A stretch of 50,390 nt of DNA, taken from UBA1189 sp964570685. GTDB taxonomy: Bacteria; Bacteroidota; Bacteroidia; Bacteroidales; Bacteroidaceae. A program made the translations under genes and the position numbers. The stretch spans positions 1 to 50,390 of the forward strand of contig CAZMZC010000018.1 in the NCBI GenBank assembly GCA_964570685.1, given 5' to 3'. Shown piece after piece: positions 49,103 through 50,390 of this stretch. How positions within the stretch are numbered: the first letter of the stretch is position 1; each line of letters opens with the position of its first letter. The notes below the pieces were generated by a model. That model ran no database searches, was not told the DNA's origin, and saw only the letters and a program-made list of their open reading frames with translations.

Positions 49103-50203
49103 TTAAGTACATGACAAAATTTGAAAGATAGAGTAATTCCTTTTTCTGAGCGGGTTCTGTAACACCTCAGCTATTTCCTCTAGTCCATATTTGAAGATGC
49201 TTTTGGCCCTTCTCCCGTTGCTCAGTATTCTGATAGACTTGATATAGGAATCTTTGTATATCCCCACAAGATATGCCCATAGGAAAGCGATGGTCATTAC
49301 GGCAAATAATCTTTCAATCCTTTCAATATCTGCCAGATGAGTGTCCTCTATGTTGAATCCGCTTGTCTTCATGGCTCTGAAAGCAGTTTCTATCTGCCAA
49401 CGTTCCTTGTATGAGGATGTCGCTTCTTCAGGTCTGCTGTATGATACGAGAATCTGGAGTTCCATAACACCATCCTGATTCTTCAGCCTTGCACCTGAGA
49501 GATAGCATAACTGGTTGTTCACATAATAGATGCGCCTCCTAAACTCAGTCTGCCCGTATTTCAAGTGGTTGAACATCCACCATGCCTTGAACTCCTTTCC
49601 AGTCCTAGGATCCTTGATCCAGAAGTTCTCTCTGATACGGATGTGGTAGGGTATCTGTTCTCGATTGAGATAGGCCAACCAGTCCTCTCCTACAAACTCA
49701 CTGTCGGCTACCAGACATTGGATGGATGACTTGCCGAAAAGTCTGATGAACCTCTCCATTATCTGCTTCCGCTCCAATGTGTTGGAATTACCACGCTTAG
49801 GAAGCAGACGGAACAGAAGCGGGAATGCAACACCCTTATAGGTGACACCTAATACGAGGGCATTGATGTCAAAGCGGCCGAACTGCCAGTTCGTCCTGTC
49901 CATAGACAAGACATATGGTCCCTTATGAGGGAGCAGGTTGAATATGATTCGGGCTATCAGGTCGAGGTTCAAGATATAGTCTGAAAGGAAACGTTGGATG
50001 CGCCTCATGCTTGACAGACTGCTAGCCTCACTCTCAAAAGCGATGGCAAGCCGATGAAGACCTACCGTCTGCACCTTGCACATGGCAAATATCAACTGGG
50101 TGATACACTTGATTCGGGCCAAATTCATATTTTCACCCATATGAGCATTGATTATCTCAAATAAATGACTACTTTTGCAGTCGACCTTAGGATTAGTTAT
50201 CAT
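49103..50203 (-). CDS. IS4-family DDE transposase
   Basis: 366 residues from the ATG at 50203 (an upstream TTG in frame is less likely). RNase H-like DDE core: D102 in LSMDRTNW, D167 in LVADSEF and E272 within the exact IS4 YREK signature Y265-R268-E272-K279. Uninterrupted, so probably active. Confidence 0.92.
   Translation of the reverse strand: MITNPKVDCKSSHLFEIINAHMGENMNLARIKCITQLIFAMCKVQTVGLHRLAIAFESEASSLSSMRRIQRFLSDYILNLDLIARIIFNLLPHKGPYVLSMDRTNWQFGRFDINALVLGVTYKGVAFPLLFRLLPKRGNSNTLERKQIMERFIRLFGKSSIQCLVADSEFVGEDWLAYLNREQIPYHIRIRENFWIKDPRTGKEFKAWWMFNHLKYGQTEFRRRIYYVNNQLCYLSGARLKNQDGVMELQILVSYSRPEEATSSYKERWQIETAFRAMKTSGFNIEDTHLADIERIERLFAVMTIAFLWAYLVGIYKDSYIKSIRILSNGRRAKSIFKYGLEEIAEVLQNPLRKRNYSIFQILSCT
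50148..50177 (+). promoter_or_regulatory. Outward-facing promoter within the IS
   Basis: TTG at 50148-50150 and TActTTTG at 50170-50177 with a 19-bp spacer, on the strand opposite to the transposase near its 5' end. Transcription would leave the IS to the right, beyond 50306. Confidence 0.5.
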
Positions 50204-50357
50204 AGAGAAAGCCGTCAAACTTTTCTTTAAAGATACTAATTTCTAAGGTTTTATGCAAGCAAATCGCTGATTGTTAATCAGATATGTTTTTTTGTCATAT
50301 ACTAAAGTCGATGCCATAAAGTTTCTTTACTATGGCGCGCCCTCTATTTATATTCAC

Positions 50358-50387
50358 AAAGCCCCTACTTTCACAAGCTGGGGCTTT
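50358..50387. terminator. Hairpin at the window end
   Basis: AAAGCCCC pairs with GGGGCTTT. It probably terminates a gene beyond the window; its direction cannot be told from what is visible. Confidence 0.5.
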
Positions 50388-50390
50388 GAT

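Larger units (their letters stand above)
49103..50306 (-). mobile_element. IS4-family insertion sequence
   Basis: About 1.2 kb with one transposase gene. Imperfect terminal inverted repeats: TTAAGTACATGACAAAA at 49103-49119 and the reverse complement of TTTAGTATATGACAAAA at 50290-50306 (15 of 17 match). The left repeat contains the transposase stop codon. A target-site duplication is not evident, so the outer ends may be off by a few bases. Confidence 0.75.

Overview
The window reads as a Bacteroidales chromosome (Prevotellaceae-like or a close family; I cannot fix the genus). The evidence is: Bacteroidetes promoters (-7 box TAnnTTTG with a TTG/TTTG about 19-20 bp upstream) in front of many genes; weak or A/T-rich ribosome sites; the protein set (Mrp without a CxxC pair, a secreted protein with a type-IX-like C-terminus, GH35/GH43/CE8 polysaccharide enzymes, a DUF3987 relic, an MG2-domain surface protein); and typical dispersed repeats. 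All calls come from reading the sequence; no searches were run.

Layout. 1-5600: a structured RNA or leader with its own promoter and terminator, then a type III restriction-modification pair (mod, res). 5600-7570: argG and a GNAT acetyltransferase (arginine synthesis), minus strand. 7950-12244: an oxalate cassette (formyl-CoA:oxalate CoA-transferase, oxalyl-CoA decarboxylase, AEC-family carrier), resembling the E. coli yfdW-yfdU-yfdV set, with repeats in every spacer. 12337-18081: a large secreted protein and a GH35 beta-galactosidase, separated by an 850-bp nest of repeats. 18214-20214: an AAA ATPase plus DUF4435/Toprim pair resembling the PARIS defence architecture. 20250-28864: a cell-wall-peptidase-like DUF5715 protein, trmB-mrp-methyltransferase, a coiled-coil membrane protein, valS (two in-frame repeat insertions) and mazG. 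28891-31524: a GH43 plus pectinesterase pair, then tRNA-His. 31828-38185: CapA-like phosphoesterase, folD, ffh and the MG2-domain protein. 38366-43819: an accessory stretch with a DUF3987 relic, an outer-membrane-protein fragment, an S41 protease, a frameshifted HEPN toxin with its MNT partner, and a membrane-anchored LuxR-type regulator. 44798-48597: an efp-radC-DUF59-lpxH-Omp85 gene cluster on the minus strand. 48824-48985: rpmH. 49103-50306: an IS4-family insertion sequence.

The most unusual signals are non-coding. (1) A rod-like RNA at about 76-306 carries a terminator whose 5' arm can pair alternatively with an upstream segment, right before mod/res. (2) Five arrays of four or five palindromic units, each repeating at exactly 22 bp, sit in three long intergenic regions; two of these regions are bracketed by 29-39 bp inverted repeats. 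(3) The MG2-protein gene and the LuxR-type regulator gene share a duplicated promoter block with helically phased TGTACA sites, suggesting one regulon. (4) Short repeats have entered coding sequence: GC-rich palindromes twice in valS, and a heptamer tract in the capA-like gene whose unit length would shift the frame on slippage.
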